Part shown: positions 26,214 to 32,629 of the stretch, one piece after another
Numbering within the stretch: position 1 is the stretch's first letter
How the letters are laid out: the number at the start of each line of letters is the position of its first letter
From: a virus
DNA: 48,475 nucleotides
IMG/VR virus record: IMGVR_UViG_3300010293_000006
Location: 1 to 48,475 of that record
Direction: 5' to 3' (one strand)
Translations under genes and position numbers: made by a program
Notes under the pieces: generated by a model
Database searches by the model: none
What the model was told of the DNA's origin: nothing
The model's input: only the letters and a program-made list of their open reading frames with translations

Positions 26214-26431
26214 GCTATAAACTCGTCTTGCATTTTCTTTGTCTTTCCAACTTCAATAGCTTCAACACTAGAAACAGTAACCCAGTTGTCTTCTCTCAAT
26301 CCTTCAAGGAATCTAATAACATGATTAACCTTATTCCACGGCATTGAACCAAGGTACTCAATCAATTCATTGTAGTGACCATTAGTTAAAATACGTCCCT
26401 GAATGCCCATCTGAGAGATGCTTTCGCTCAT
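26210..26431 (-). CDS. Small unknown protein
   Basis: 73 residues from the ATG at 26431, which follows TTAGGAGAATCT; the frame opens upstream but has no site there. Helical ('HYNELIEYLGSMPWNKVNHVIRFLEGLRED'). First gene after a terminator and head of the 26213-25546 coupled set, so a promoter may lie nearby. No family recognised. Confidence 0.55.
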   Translation of the reverse strand: MSESISQMGIQGRILTNGHYNELIEYLGSMPWNKVNHVIRFLEGLREDNWVTVSSVEAIEVGKTKKMQDEFIA

Positions 26432-26444
26432 AGATTCTCCTAAA

Positions 26445-26474
26445 GCAAAACGCCCCAATTAAGGAGCGTCTTGC
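26445..26474 (-). terminator. Intrinsic terminator after the decoration-like gene pair
   Basis: In minus-strand sense GCAAGACGCTCC pairs with GGGGCGTTTTGC around an ATTAA-type loop, followed by TTT. It separates the virion-like pair (26496-27367) from the downstream early genes, and with the promoter at 27407-27435 makes them a small independent unit. Confidence 0.65.
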
Positions 26475-26495
26475 AGGGTTGAGGAAACTGTGTGT

Positions 26496-26960
26496 TTAGT
26501 TTGTATTCGTGTTATACTGCCTGGTGTTGATAAATATTGTTCCACCCATAGCAGGAGTAGCCCCTTTAGTATCATGCTTGAATCTAAATATAGCTCCCTT
26601 TAGCATTGAAGTATGAAGATGATTTGTCTTAGTTCCTTTTGTGCCATTAGGGATGACAGTCTTATAGATAGCCTCAGGTACATCATACCATGTATTCCCA
26701 TTGAAACTATATTGCAATGTCAATGTGATTTCACAAGTTACAGTTGCATCGTTCCAGCTAGTGATAGAGAGTCTTGGAAGATCAAAGTTAATTGGAAATG
26801 TTGGTGAGTATGTAGTGTCTGATCCACCTTGAGGAAATGCGAAGACAGAGCGGCCAAACTCTTGTGTGGTCGTATCCACAGAACCAGTAGTACGACTACC
26901 CAAAGAGCTTCGTAGGTCGCCCCGCACTCTACTAACAGAATAGGTAGCGTTAGCAGCCAT
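26496..26960 (-). CDS. Decoration-like virion protein paralog, minus strand
   Basis: 154 residues. The core 'LTLQYSFNGNTWYDVPEAIY ... LKGAIFRFKHDTKG' parallels 'LTLQCSFDTGSTWYDISSSWF ... DAPLYRLKSVEG' of the next gene and 'LYLQTSYDGTTFNTVSTTFW ... PAPYYRFIITPG' of the + strand gene at 45773, which follows the capsid gene. All three are small beta sandwiches rich in Thr and Ser, as expected for capsid decoration or fibre-base proteins. Its ATG overlaps the stop of the upstream paralog (TAATG). It carries an extra N-terminal segment of about 45 residues with 'FGRSVFAFPQGGSDT'. Confidence 0.65.
   Translation of the reverse strand: MAANATYSVSRVRGDLRSSLGSRTTGSVDTTTQEFGRSVFAFPQGGSDTTYSPTFPINFDLPRLSITSWNDATVTCEITLTLQYSFNGNTWYDVPEAIYKTVIPNGTKGTKTNHLHTSMLKGAIFRFKHDTKGATPAMGGTIFINTRQYNTNTN
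26868..26877 (+). repeat. GGTCGTATCC decamer, copy 5
   Basis: Exact + strand copy inside the minus-strand decoration-like gene, where the complement encodes Val-Asp-Thr-Thr. Confidence 0.8.
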
Positions 26961-27367
26961 TAGGAACTCCGCTGCGTGATCTTAACGACTGCGGTATTTG
27001 TAGTGTCAAAAGCTCCACCTTCAACACTCTTCAATCTATAGAGAGGAGCATCAAAGTTAGCAGGAGTCATTGTGAAGCTATTGCCAGCAACAGCAGAAGC
27101 AATGGCATCAGTAGTAAACCAGCTACTAGAAATATCATACCAAGTGCTACCAGTATCAAAGCTGCACTGAAGGGTAAGGGTAAGAGTATTACCTAAAGCA
27201 ACAGCAGTGTAAACATTAAGCAACGCAAGCTTAGTAGTATCAAGAGAGAATGTTTCGCTATAGGTGTCATCAGTACCAGCAGCAGAAGCAGTGAAAGTAG
27301 CGGTTTTAACAGTATAACTATCAACAGCCGAAGTAGCCCAAGCAGTCCAAGTGCCGTTAACTGCCAT
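26960..27367 (-). CDS. Decoration-like virion protein paralog, minus strand
   Basis: 135 residues, site AGGGGA before ATG. 'YSETFSLDTTKLALLNVYTAV ... LTLTLQCSFDTGSTWYDI ... FTMTPANFDAPLYRLKSVEG' aligns along most of its length with the + strand 45773 product ('FEMDTRKNAMVTLYAGG ... FLMTPASYPAPYYRFI'). The fold is therefore probably the same, most likely a capsid decoration protein. It is odd for a virion gene to lie among early genes on the opposite strand. A sigma70-like promoter directly upstream gives it independent control. An alternative is that these proteins act before assembly, for example outside the virion. Confidence 0.65.
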   Translation of the reverse strand: MAVNGTWTAWATSAVDSYTVKTATFTASAAGTDDTYSETFSLDTTKLALLNVYTAVALGNTLTLTLQCSFDTGSTWYDISSSWFTTDAIASAVAGNSFTMTPANFDAPLYRLKSVEGGAFDTTNTAVVKITQRSS

Positions 27368-27406
27368 TTTACTGTCCCCTTTTCTTGATGTTTCCAGCCA
27401 TATTAG

Positions 27407-27435
27407 AATATAACAAATCTGTTTCTAGGAATCAA
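27407..27435 (-). promoter_or_regulatory. Sigma70-like promoter for the decoration-like pair
   Basis: Minus-strand TTGATT (27430-27435), 17-base spacer, TATATT (27407-27412), about 40 bases before the 27367 start codon. The -10 box and spacing are identical to those of the late promoter at 38730-38758. The -35 box overlaps the stop codon of the 27432 gene. Confidence 0.6.
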
Positions 27436-27665
27436 GTCCCTTCAGCCTTATCACCATCATTCTTAAAAACAACTTCAAGAATAAACTTATCGCTGAGTGT
27501 TTCGCTACCACAATGAATGTGATGAAGACCAACAGTTATTTCATTGGCTGCGGCTTCAACTGCATTCTTTATTATCGGAGCAATCTGTTTCAATAATTCG
27601 TGCTCTATGTGTCTTTTAATCATCTCAGTTATACCAGAAGCAGTGAATTTTGCTATGCTTCTCAA
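27432..27665 (-). CDS. Small unknown protein
   Basis: 77 residues if read from a TTG at 27665 (weak AAGAG site); an internal ATG at 27623 is the alternative. Amphipathic helix 'HELLKQIAPIIKNAVEAAANEI' then a beta segment 'LSDKFILEVVFKNDGD'. No recognised family. The weak start lowers confidence. Confidence 0.45.
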   Translation of the reverse strand: MRSIAKFTASGITEMIKRHIEHELLKQIAPIIKNAVEAAANEITVGLHHIHCGSETLSDKFILEVVFKNDGDKAEGT

Positions 27666-27736
27666 CTCTTAAAGCATTTTGTCCAATGTTTCTTGGTTTG
27701 TAAATGTAGATCGTGCTAATCTCCTTGACTTGTGGA

Positions 27737-27809
27737 TGCACCCAGTAGGACTCGAACCTACAACCTACGGCTTAGAAGGCCGGTGCTCTATCCATTGAGC
27801 TATGAGTGC
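27737..27809 (-). tRNA. tRNA-Arg (anticodon UCU)
   Basis: 73-base cloverleaf in minus-strand sense: acceptor GCACTCA/TGGGTGC (7 pairs, one wobble), D-stem GCTC/GAGC, anticodon loop CTTCTAA (anticodon TCT), T-arm GTAGG-TTCGAGT-CCTAC. The top pair of the anticodon stem is mismatched. The 3' CCA is not encoded directly after the discriminator. It reads AGA and AGG, which are the dominant Arg codons throughout this genome. Confidence 0.9.
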
Positions 27810-27820
27810 TGCTAACTATA

Positions 27821-28249
27821 TTACCTTCTCCCAAAGATTCTACCACCAGCGGGCGCGGCAATAGCATCAGGCCCATTAGGAATAGGGTCTTGCGCTGGTG
27901 GTGGTGGTGATGATGGTGGCGCAGGAACTCTTAGCTCTTCTTCCATATACTTATTATAGGCCCCACTAGGATCATCAATATAAGCACAGAACTCTTTCTT
28001 GATAGATTCATTGCCTTCAAATACAAACGTCTGACATCCAACCTTTACAATCCAGCCATTTCTTGCTTGCGTGATTTGCATTTGGGTTTCGTGCATTCTC
28101 GGTTCTCCTAATCCTAACCCTGGTGTGACTCTTTTCATGATTGGCGATAAGAAATAATAATCTGGCTTAGTATGTCGTAGTTTTCCTAGTCTAGCTATAA
28201 GTTCTTCAACTCCTTCTCTAAGTTTTGTTCCTGTTATTTTAAGCTCCAT
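27821..28249 (-). CDS. Unknown protein with Pro-rich tail
   Basis: 142 residues, GAGGAAAG before the ATG. Residues about 1-95 look like a compact alpha/beta domain ('MQITQARNGWIVKVGCQTFVF'). The C-terminus is a Pro-rich linker ('VPAPPSSPPPPAQDPIPNGP') ending 'GGRIFGRR'. Such tails are often disordered. No family recognised. The gene starts inside the end of the 28234 gene. Confidence 0.55.
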   Translation of the reverse strand: MELKITGTKLREGVEELIARLGKLRHTKPDYYFLSPIMKRVTPGLGLGEPRMHETQMQITQARNGWIVKVGCQTFVFEGNESIKKEFCAYIDDPSGAYNKYMEEELRVPAPPSSPPPPAQDPIPNGPDAIAAPAGGRIFGRR

Positions 28250-28500
28250 ACTTTCCTCATCTTCTTTGGCTTCATAGAGTCACGAAGGAAATCATCTATA
28301 AGTCTAGTATGATTGTTTCTATCAATGATAGGCCATTGTCCTCTTGCGTCAATCAAAATCATTTTAGGATAGGATTCTCTTAGAAGTCTAACATACGCCT
28401 TAATATCTTTCATTTTTCTTCTTGTTCCAGGACTCCACACTGCTACATGATAGAGAGTGCCACCCTCTCTGTTAGTAAATAAAAGGTATCGTTTCCTCAT
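28234..28500 (-). CDS. Small basic unknown protein
   Basis: 88 residues, strongly basic ('SPGTRRKMKDIKAYVRLLRESY', 'DSMKPKKMRKVWSLK'), with GAGG eight bases before the ATG. 'RYLLFTNREGGTLYHVAVWSPGT' suggests a small beta domain. It follows the 28501 gene with no gap. Family not recognised. Confidence 0.55.
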   Translation of the reverse strand: MRKRYLLFTNREGGTLYHVAVWSPGTRRKMKDIKAYVRLLRESYPKMILIDARGQWPIIDRNNHTRLIDDFLRDSMKPKKMRKVWSLK

Positions 28501-28767
28501 TCAATATTCCTCCCAGTTATCCTCAAGTTTCAGCAATGCCTTACAACAAGCAATAGCAAACATATAATATTTAGCGTGTTTGTCTCCATAAGCGACAAGA
28601 GGCTCACAATGATCCAAAAGCTTATCAAAGATCACAATATAGTCTTCAATACGATAAGGATAGATATTGACACGTTGATGAATCGGAACATGATCCATCT
28701 CCATGTAACGATCAACGGCTGCTTGAACTACAATAGCCATATCCTCAAGTGCTGGTCTGCTGTTCAT
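28501..28767 (-). CDS. Small helical unknown protein
   Basis: 88 residues, ATG overlapping the upstream stop (ATGA). Mostly alpha-helical ('MAIVVQAAVDRYMEMDHVPIHQ', 'DYIVIFDKLLDHCEPLVAYGDKHAKYYMFAI'). No recognised family. Confidence 0.55.
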   Translation of the reverse strand: MNSRPALEDMAIVVQAAVDRYMEMDHVPIHQRVNIYPYRIEDYIVIFDKLLDHCEPLVAYGDKHAKYYMFAIACCKALLKLEDNWEEY

Positions 28768-29207
28768 AGATTATTTCCTTTCCACTCTGTGATACAGTCT
28801 CTATTCAAAACATTCCATTCAATGCTACCTGGATCACCAACAAACTCAGCATTAACATGAAACAGATGATATAAATGCGGCGGGATCGTACCCTGATGCC
28901 ATAGATTTGTTGTAGTAAAATCTCTTCCATCCTTGAAGCGAATGAAAAATCTCTGCCCATAATACCCTCTAAAGGTTGGATGTTCTATTGAATCTTCCGC
29001 ACAAATAATGTGTTGACTACGGGTATAACCATCGTGATCTGAATGCTCTGTAATAACTCGATAGGGACTTGCATCTTTTTCCCATTCAAGCCAGTGGTCA
29101 CAGACGAAACAACGATTATCTTCAATCATTCTATCTTTAATTGGAGAACTATAACAGGCTTTGTCATTCTTTCCACAATGACGACAAGTGATCTCTTTCG
29201 GTTCCAT
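28764..29207 (-). CDS. Zinc-ribbon-containing unknown protein
   Basis: 147 residues from the ATG at 29207, which follows AGGGAG by 7 bases. A longer frame starts 33 codons earlier, inside the neighbouring gene, without a site. Two Cys pairs near the N-terminus ('EITCRHCGKND' and 'NRCFVCDHW', about 22 residues apart) form a likely zinc ribbon. The rest is a beta-rich domain with 'YYGQRFFIRFKDGRDFTTTNLW'. Its role is unknown; nucleic acid binding is possible. Confidence 0.6.
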   Translation of the reverse strand: MEPKEITCRHCGKNDKACYSSPIKDRMIEDNRCFVCDHWLEWEKDASPYRVITEHSDHDGYTRSQHIICAEDSIEHPTFRGYYGQRFFIRFKDGRDFTTTNLWHQGTIPPHLYHLFHVNAEFVGDPGSIEWNVLNRDCITEWKGNNL

Positions 29208-29217
29208 CGTTATCTCC

Positions 29218-29544
29218 CTAAATTCTCTCGACCTTGCGTCCGCATCTTGGGCAGTACCGAACCTCATCCTTCTTCTTTTCATCAGTGAACTCAAATTCAC
29301 CACCACAACTTCCTTTCATTTGTCCTGACACTCCTTCTTCCCAAATACAATGATTTGGCATAGGTATTACTCCTAAAGCAAACCCATTTGGGAAATCATT
29401 AATTGTCATATATTCAGGGCGACACTCTTCATTTAGAAGTCTTATAATGATCGCTGCCAGTTTTGATTCTACGGCGTCCCCACCAATCAACACCAGCCTT
29501 ACCATCTCCCACTCTTCTTCCGTCAGTCTCGGATCGTTCAGCAT
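29218..29544 (-). CDS. Small protein with C-terminal zinc ribbon
   Basis: 108 residues, AGGGGA before ATG. N-terminal helices ('LTEEEWEMVRLVLIGGDAVES') and C-terminal Cys residues 'GSCGGEF' and 'VRYCPRCGRKVERI' give a C-x(n)-CPRCG knuckle common in small phage proteins. It probably binds zinc and a protein or nucleic acid. The next gene downstream (28764) also carries a zinc ribbon. Confidence 0.6.
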   Translation of the reverse strand: MLNDPRLTEEEWEMVRLVLIGGDAVESKLAAIIIRLLNEECRPEYMTINDFPNGFALGVIPMPNHCIWEEGVSGQMKGSCGGEFEFTDEKKKDEVRYCPRCGRKVERI

Positions 29545-29594
29545 TGCTTTCCCCTAGTTTTATCTTTGTCTTGAATATCTGATATGGAGAATAA

Positions 29595-30032
29595 TTACTT
29601 AGTAGATTTTCTATGAACTTTAACTTCGACATCGCGCTTGTCAATGGTTATCTTTCGGGCCACAATGTCATTCCTGTCTCCAAAAGCAATGATGTCTTCC
29701 TTCTTGATTGTAACTCTAACCGTGTGAACACTGTCAATATCATTACCACTCAGATACCTTTTAGCAAAATCATTCTTATCTAAATAACAATGAATACCAG
29801 CGTGAACAATGTTAGCAAAAGGAGATATTGTTGCTTTAATAGAAGGATTATGAGGTTGCTCTTTTGGAGTGGTATAAAACTCATAATCTTCAGTCAATAG
29901 GCATTGAGTATTCATAAAGTATGATCGCAGATTATTTGTATTTTTATCAACAGCAAATGTCTTGAAGCAATGAACAACATCAGGTGAATCATTAATCATT
30001 TTGTCACTGTTTTCATGAACGTACAAACACAT
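29595..30032 (-). CDS. Unknown protein after the tRNA-Leu gene
   Basis: 145 residues from the ATG at 30032 (AGAGAGG site). A longer frame would run through the tRNA-Leu gene and is rejected. Beta-rich, with 'VVHCFKTFAVDKNTNNLRSYFM', 'NIVHAGIHCYLDKNDFAKRYL' and a C-terminal 'VHTVRVTIKKEDIIAFGDRNDIV'. The 'GIHCY' strand and overall order recall a group of small phage proteins of unknown function (DUF7666-like); this is only a weak resemblance. Confidence 0.55.
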   Translation of the reverse strand: MCLYVHENSDKMINDSPDVVHCFKTFAVDKNTNNLRSYFMNTQCLLTEDYEFYTTPKEQPHNPSIKATISPFANIVHAGIHCYLDKNDFAKRYLSGNDIDSVHTVRVTIKKEDIIAFGDRNDIVARKITIDKRDVEVKVHRKSTK

Positions 30033-30066
30033 GGGAACCTCTCTGCTTTGTTGCTTGGGTGGACAA

Positions 30067-30149
30067 TGCCGGGAACGGGACTCGAACCCGTACACCATTA
30101 CTGGTGGCGGATTTTAAGTCCGCCGTGTCTGCCATTCCACCATCCCGGC
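30067..30149 (-). tRNA. tRNA-Leu (anticodon UAA)
   Basis: 83-base class II tRNA in minus-strand sense: acceptor GCCGGGA/TCCCGGC, anticodon stem GCGGA/TCCGC with loop CTTAAAA (anticodon TAA), a long variable arm CACC-AGTAAT-GGTG, T-arm ACGGG-TTCGAGT-CCCGT. It reads TTA and TTG, frequent Leu codons in this genome. The 3' CCA is not encoded. Confidence 0.93.
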
Positions 30150-30156
30150 ACCAATA

Positions 30157-30825
30157 CTAGCCGAAAATTCTGACGTATGCCTTGACTCTCTGAACAATCA
30201 AGTCAGTGAATTGACCAGCAGCAAACAATTTCTTCATCTTTTCCTTATCCAGCTCTTTCTTAATTCTAATCATATCAAGCGGAAGTTTATCAATGTCCGG
30301 TTCGTTGGTGTCATAGCTCTTGGAGTGCATAATTCTAACCTTCGTCTCATTGATAATAGCAATCTTTCCATCAGGGTCAGAATCAGTAGGAGAAGGCTTA
30401 CCAAATCTATCAACAATAGCCATCAACAAGAAGTCCTTGAGATAGGCTTTCTTCCTCTCATGTCTTGCAGCAATCTTCTTATAGTTTTCGTACATCTGCT
30501 TGTAAGACTCAGAAAAGGCATTAGCAGCATCAGCTCTAGCGTCAAGTTCAGTGACAACATGAAGAATATTCTCACCCTTCTGATATAGCACTTGGAACCA
30601 CTCAGCCAAGTTAGCCTTAACTGCCTCTAACAGATTCTCAGGATCAAGGACAGCGGCAACACCATCATAATATCCATCAAGCATATCCATCTCATTAAGA
30701 TACTCGTCTCTACTGATTTCTCCATTGATATACGATTGGATAATGAAAATAACATCAATCTTACAACTCACTGCATCAATCAACTGCATTGTATTCGATT
30801 GCGTTGCAAATAAAGGCAGGGACAT
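30157..30825 (-). CDS. Gp157-like phage protein
   Basis: 222 residues, GGAGGG site before ATG. A long central helix 'YKKIAARHERKKAYLKDFLLMAIVDRFGK' is followed by a beta unit ('GKIAIINETKVRIMHSKSYDT') and 'DIDKLPLDMIRIKKELDKEKMKKLFAAGQF'. This matches the layout of the siphovirus Gp157 family: an N-terminal coiled coil, R-K-x(2)-L-K-x(2)-L, then a D-x(2)-x-LP...K...DK...I/L...G segment. In other phages these proteins travel with recombination genes. It has about 50 extra N-terminal residues with a hydrophobic 'CKIDVIFIIQSYI'. Confidence 0.7.
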   Translation of the reverse strand: MSLPLFATQSNTMQLIDAVSCKIDVIFIIQSYINGEISRDEYLNEMDMLDGYYDGVAAVLDPENLLEAVKANLAEWFQVLYQKGENILHVVTELDARADAANAFSESYKQMYENYKKIAARHERKKAYLKDFLLMAIVDRFGKPSPTDSDPDGKIAIINETKVRIMHSKSYDTNEPDIDKLPLDMIRIKKELDKEKMKKLFAAGQFTDLIVQRVKAYVRIFG

Positions 30826-30941
30826 GAACCCTCCAGAAAAGTGTTTAGGCTCTTAGGGGCTTTATAGGGGCGGCTCATCGGTCGGGGATGCCTTGACCTA
30901 GGCTTGGGCCAATCGTTGCTCTTGGACGGCCCTACACCTCT
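30826..30941. other. GC-rich gap with shared motif
   Basis: 116 bases, G-rich on the + strand, with no gene. It contains ATCGTTGCTCTTGGACGG (30912-30929), closely similar to 24135-24151. Both copies lie just downstream of minus-strand stop codons. A related CGTCCAGGAGCGA lies in the opposite orientation at 38636-38648. Confidence 0.5.
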
Positions 30942-31424
30942 TCAAATGGGTCTTGGCTTGTGCTGTGGTAGTTTGTCTCTTTCAACCCAAGCGACCAAGG
31001 CATCGAAATCAATAATAACACCAACACCTGTGATATACTCATCTACAACTCGAAGGAACTTGACGAAGCTATTGGACGGATGCTTGTTAAGAAATAAGGT
31101 AATATCATCTATCATCTTATGATCGCCAATTAGAACCATGTCAGCCTTATCGTTTGCAAATGCAGTCTTACTATAGGTGGGGATAATGATAACAGACCGA
31201 TCATCAACGAGCCTCAGTCTCAAGCCGAAGCGAGCAGATTGGTCGTATCCCTTAATCTCCACATTGAACACTTTATTCAAATGCTCAAGACTACCAAGGT
31301 CAGCTCCAATGTCAGACAAAGACTCCCTATCAACTACATGAGTATGAAGTCGCCTGATGTTTTCTTTTGTTGCTGCCTTTTCCATGTATTCCTTAGCCTG
31401 TTTCTTGGTTGGCTTCACTCTCAT
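30942..31424 (-). CDS. Unknown protein
   Basis: 160 residues, GAGG site before ATG. Helical N-terminus ('KKQAKEYMEKAATKENIRRLHTHVV') then an alpha/beta domain ('RSVIIIPTYSKTAFANDKADMVLIGDHKMIDDITLFL'). The C-terminus ends 'LPQHKPRPI' in GC-rich DNA that runs on into the gap, as with the resolvase gene. It overlaps the upstream gene by 32 bases. No recognised family. Confidence 0.55.
   Translation of the reverse strand: MRVKPTKKQAKEYMEKAATKENIRRLHTHVVDRESLSDIGADLGSLEHLNKVFNVEIKGYDQSARFGLRLRLVDDRSVIIIPTYSKTAFANDKADMVLIGDHKMIDDITLFLNKHPSNSFVKFLRVVDEYITGVGVIIDFDALVAWVERDKLPQHKPRPI
31241..31250 (+). repeat. GGTCGTATCC decamer, copy 6
   Basis: Exact + strand copy inside the minus-strand 30942 gene; the complement encodes Gly-Tyr-Asp-Gln. 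Confidence 0.8.
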
Positions 31425-31836
31425 CTGTACCTCTATTCCTTAAACCTTGATTCGAGTCATTGTAAGTCTTCATATCTACAGGCTCAATAAAGAAACCATC
31501 ACTGCCAGCAACAAACGAAGAAAACCTTTCTAGCACATCCTGAATATCATAAAGAGAGATACCAGTTCTAACCATCACACCTTCTACTTGCCTCTCATAT
31601 TTGAGTGGGTTGTCTAAGAATTGATTGACAACTCTTTGTATGACAAGTGCGTGTGGTGAAAGAACATGGATAGCACAACCTTTAACAGTAGGATCAATTT
31701 GGAAACCATTGGTAAATAACATAATAAAAGACCAGATGGCTTTCCAATAGCCTTCTGGCAAGTGCAGGCAAAATCCAAGTTGAGTCCTTGGATTCTTGCC
31801 ATATAAATCAAAAATATTATCCTGAGAAGGCGTCAA
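31393..31836 (-). CDS. Unknown protein with uncertain start
   Basis: Up to 147 residues if read from a TTG at 31836 inside the end of the DUF932-like gene. No ATG lies near the start of the frame and no clear ribosome site is present; an ATT near 31816 behind CAGGAT is another option. Contents: 'FCLHLPEGYWKAIWSFIMLFTNGF', 'VIQRVVNQFLDNPLKYERQVEGVMVR', Asn/Asp-rich tail. No recognised family. The coding frame itself is well supported by its position and length; the exact start is not. Confidence 0.5.
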   Translation of the reverse strand: MTPSQDNIFDLYGKNPRTQLGFCLHLPEGYWKAIWSFIMLFTNGFQIDPTVKGCAIHVLSPHALVIQRVVNQFLDNPLKYERQVEGVMVRTGISLYDIQDVLERFSSFVAGSDGFFIEPVDMKTYNDSNQGLRNRGTDESEANQETG

Positions 31837-32629
31837 AGTAGAACTCGCTAACCTTTCGATTCATGTCATCAGCGCGAATGCTATTGTTCCTGCTCAAGAC
31901 GGCAGTGAAGCCATTGTAAGTATCCCAAGCAGTAACACCTTCCATTGCAAGGATGGCGTCATTCAACAGGTTATTGGGGATATTCGTAGCATTGATAAGA
32001 TTACGGAAGAACATGGCATCAGTATTAACTTGACCCATTCTGTCAATAGAAGGAAGAACTTGATGAGTCATGATTCCATTAACGCGAGCCATTCTATCCC
32101 TGAAGGCATTACGCTCGTCGTTCATCTGCTTGGTAAGGTCAAGATCACCCAACATACCATAATGCTTAATCTCAATACTGCCAAGCATCTTGGTAATACA
32201 CATACCATTTAAGCAGGAAAGAACACGGGCAGAAATAGAAAGTGAACGCTTCTTTGTGCCATCATAGCTATTGATACCAATGGCTTCAATATTAATTACA
32301 TCTCCAATCATTCTAGCCCCAGGGATAATATACCTGTTAAGCTGGTCAGATTCAATAGAATACACAGCTCTAAACTGCCTGCCATTAGAAGTAATACGAT
32401 CTTCAGCAACGTGGACATCAAAGCCACTGTCGTTCAACAAAGAAATGAAACCTTCATGTGCGTCCTTATTGCTAACCAAAGAATAGCCATCAGAAACAGT
32501 GCCAACAGCTTCAAGTTGTCCCATGTTATTGATTGTAACAGCCTTACCAACAGGAATGCCACTCTCTGTCCTGACATCTTCAATGATGACATCACAGAAG
32601 GGATCGTACTGCCCGGTTCTCCTACTCAT
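31817..32629 (-). CDS. DUF932-like protein
   Basis: 270 residues. 'LEAVGTVSDGYSLVSNKDAHEGFISLLNDSGFDV' is the characteristic N-terminal signature of the DUF932 / phage-plasmid family (G-x-V-s-d-x-Y-x-l-v-x-N). It is followed by a beta region on which 'RSLSISARVLSCLNGM' sits where family members have 'R-...-C-x-N'. The function is unknown; the family is common in phages and plasmids and is often located near recombination genes. It overlaps the primase-helicase gene by 8 bases. Confidence 0.7.
   Translation of the reverse strand: MSRRTGQYDPFCDVIIEDVRTESGIPVGKAVTINNMGQLEAVGTVSDGYSLVSNKDAHEGFISLLNDSGFDVHVAEDRITSNGRQFRAVYSIESDQLNRYIIPGARMIGDVINIEAIGINSYDGTKKRSLSISARVLSCLNGMCITKMLGSIEIKHYGMLGDLDLTKQMNDERNAFRDRMARVNGIMTHQVLPSIDRMGQVNTDAMFFRNLINATNIPNNLLNDAILAMEGVTAWDTYNGFTAVLSRNNSIRADDMNRKVSEFYFDAFSG

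Noticed and set aside
30033-30098. N-terminal extension of the 29595 gene through tRNA-Leu
   Set aside because: The DNA folds as a complete class II tRNA, and an ATG with a good site follows at 30032.
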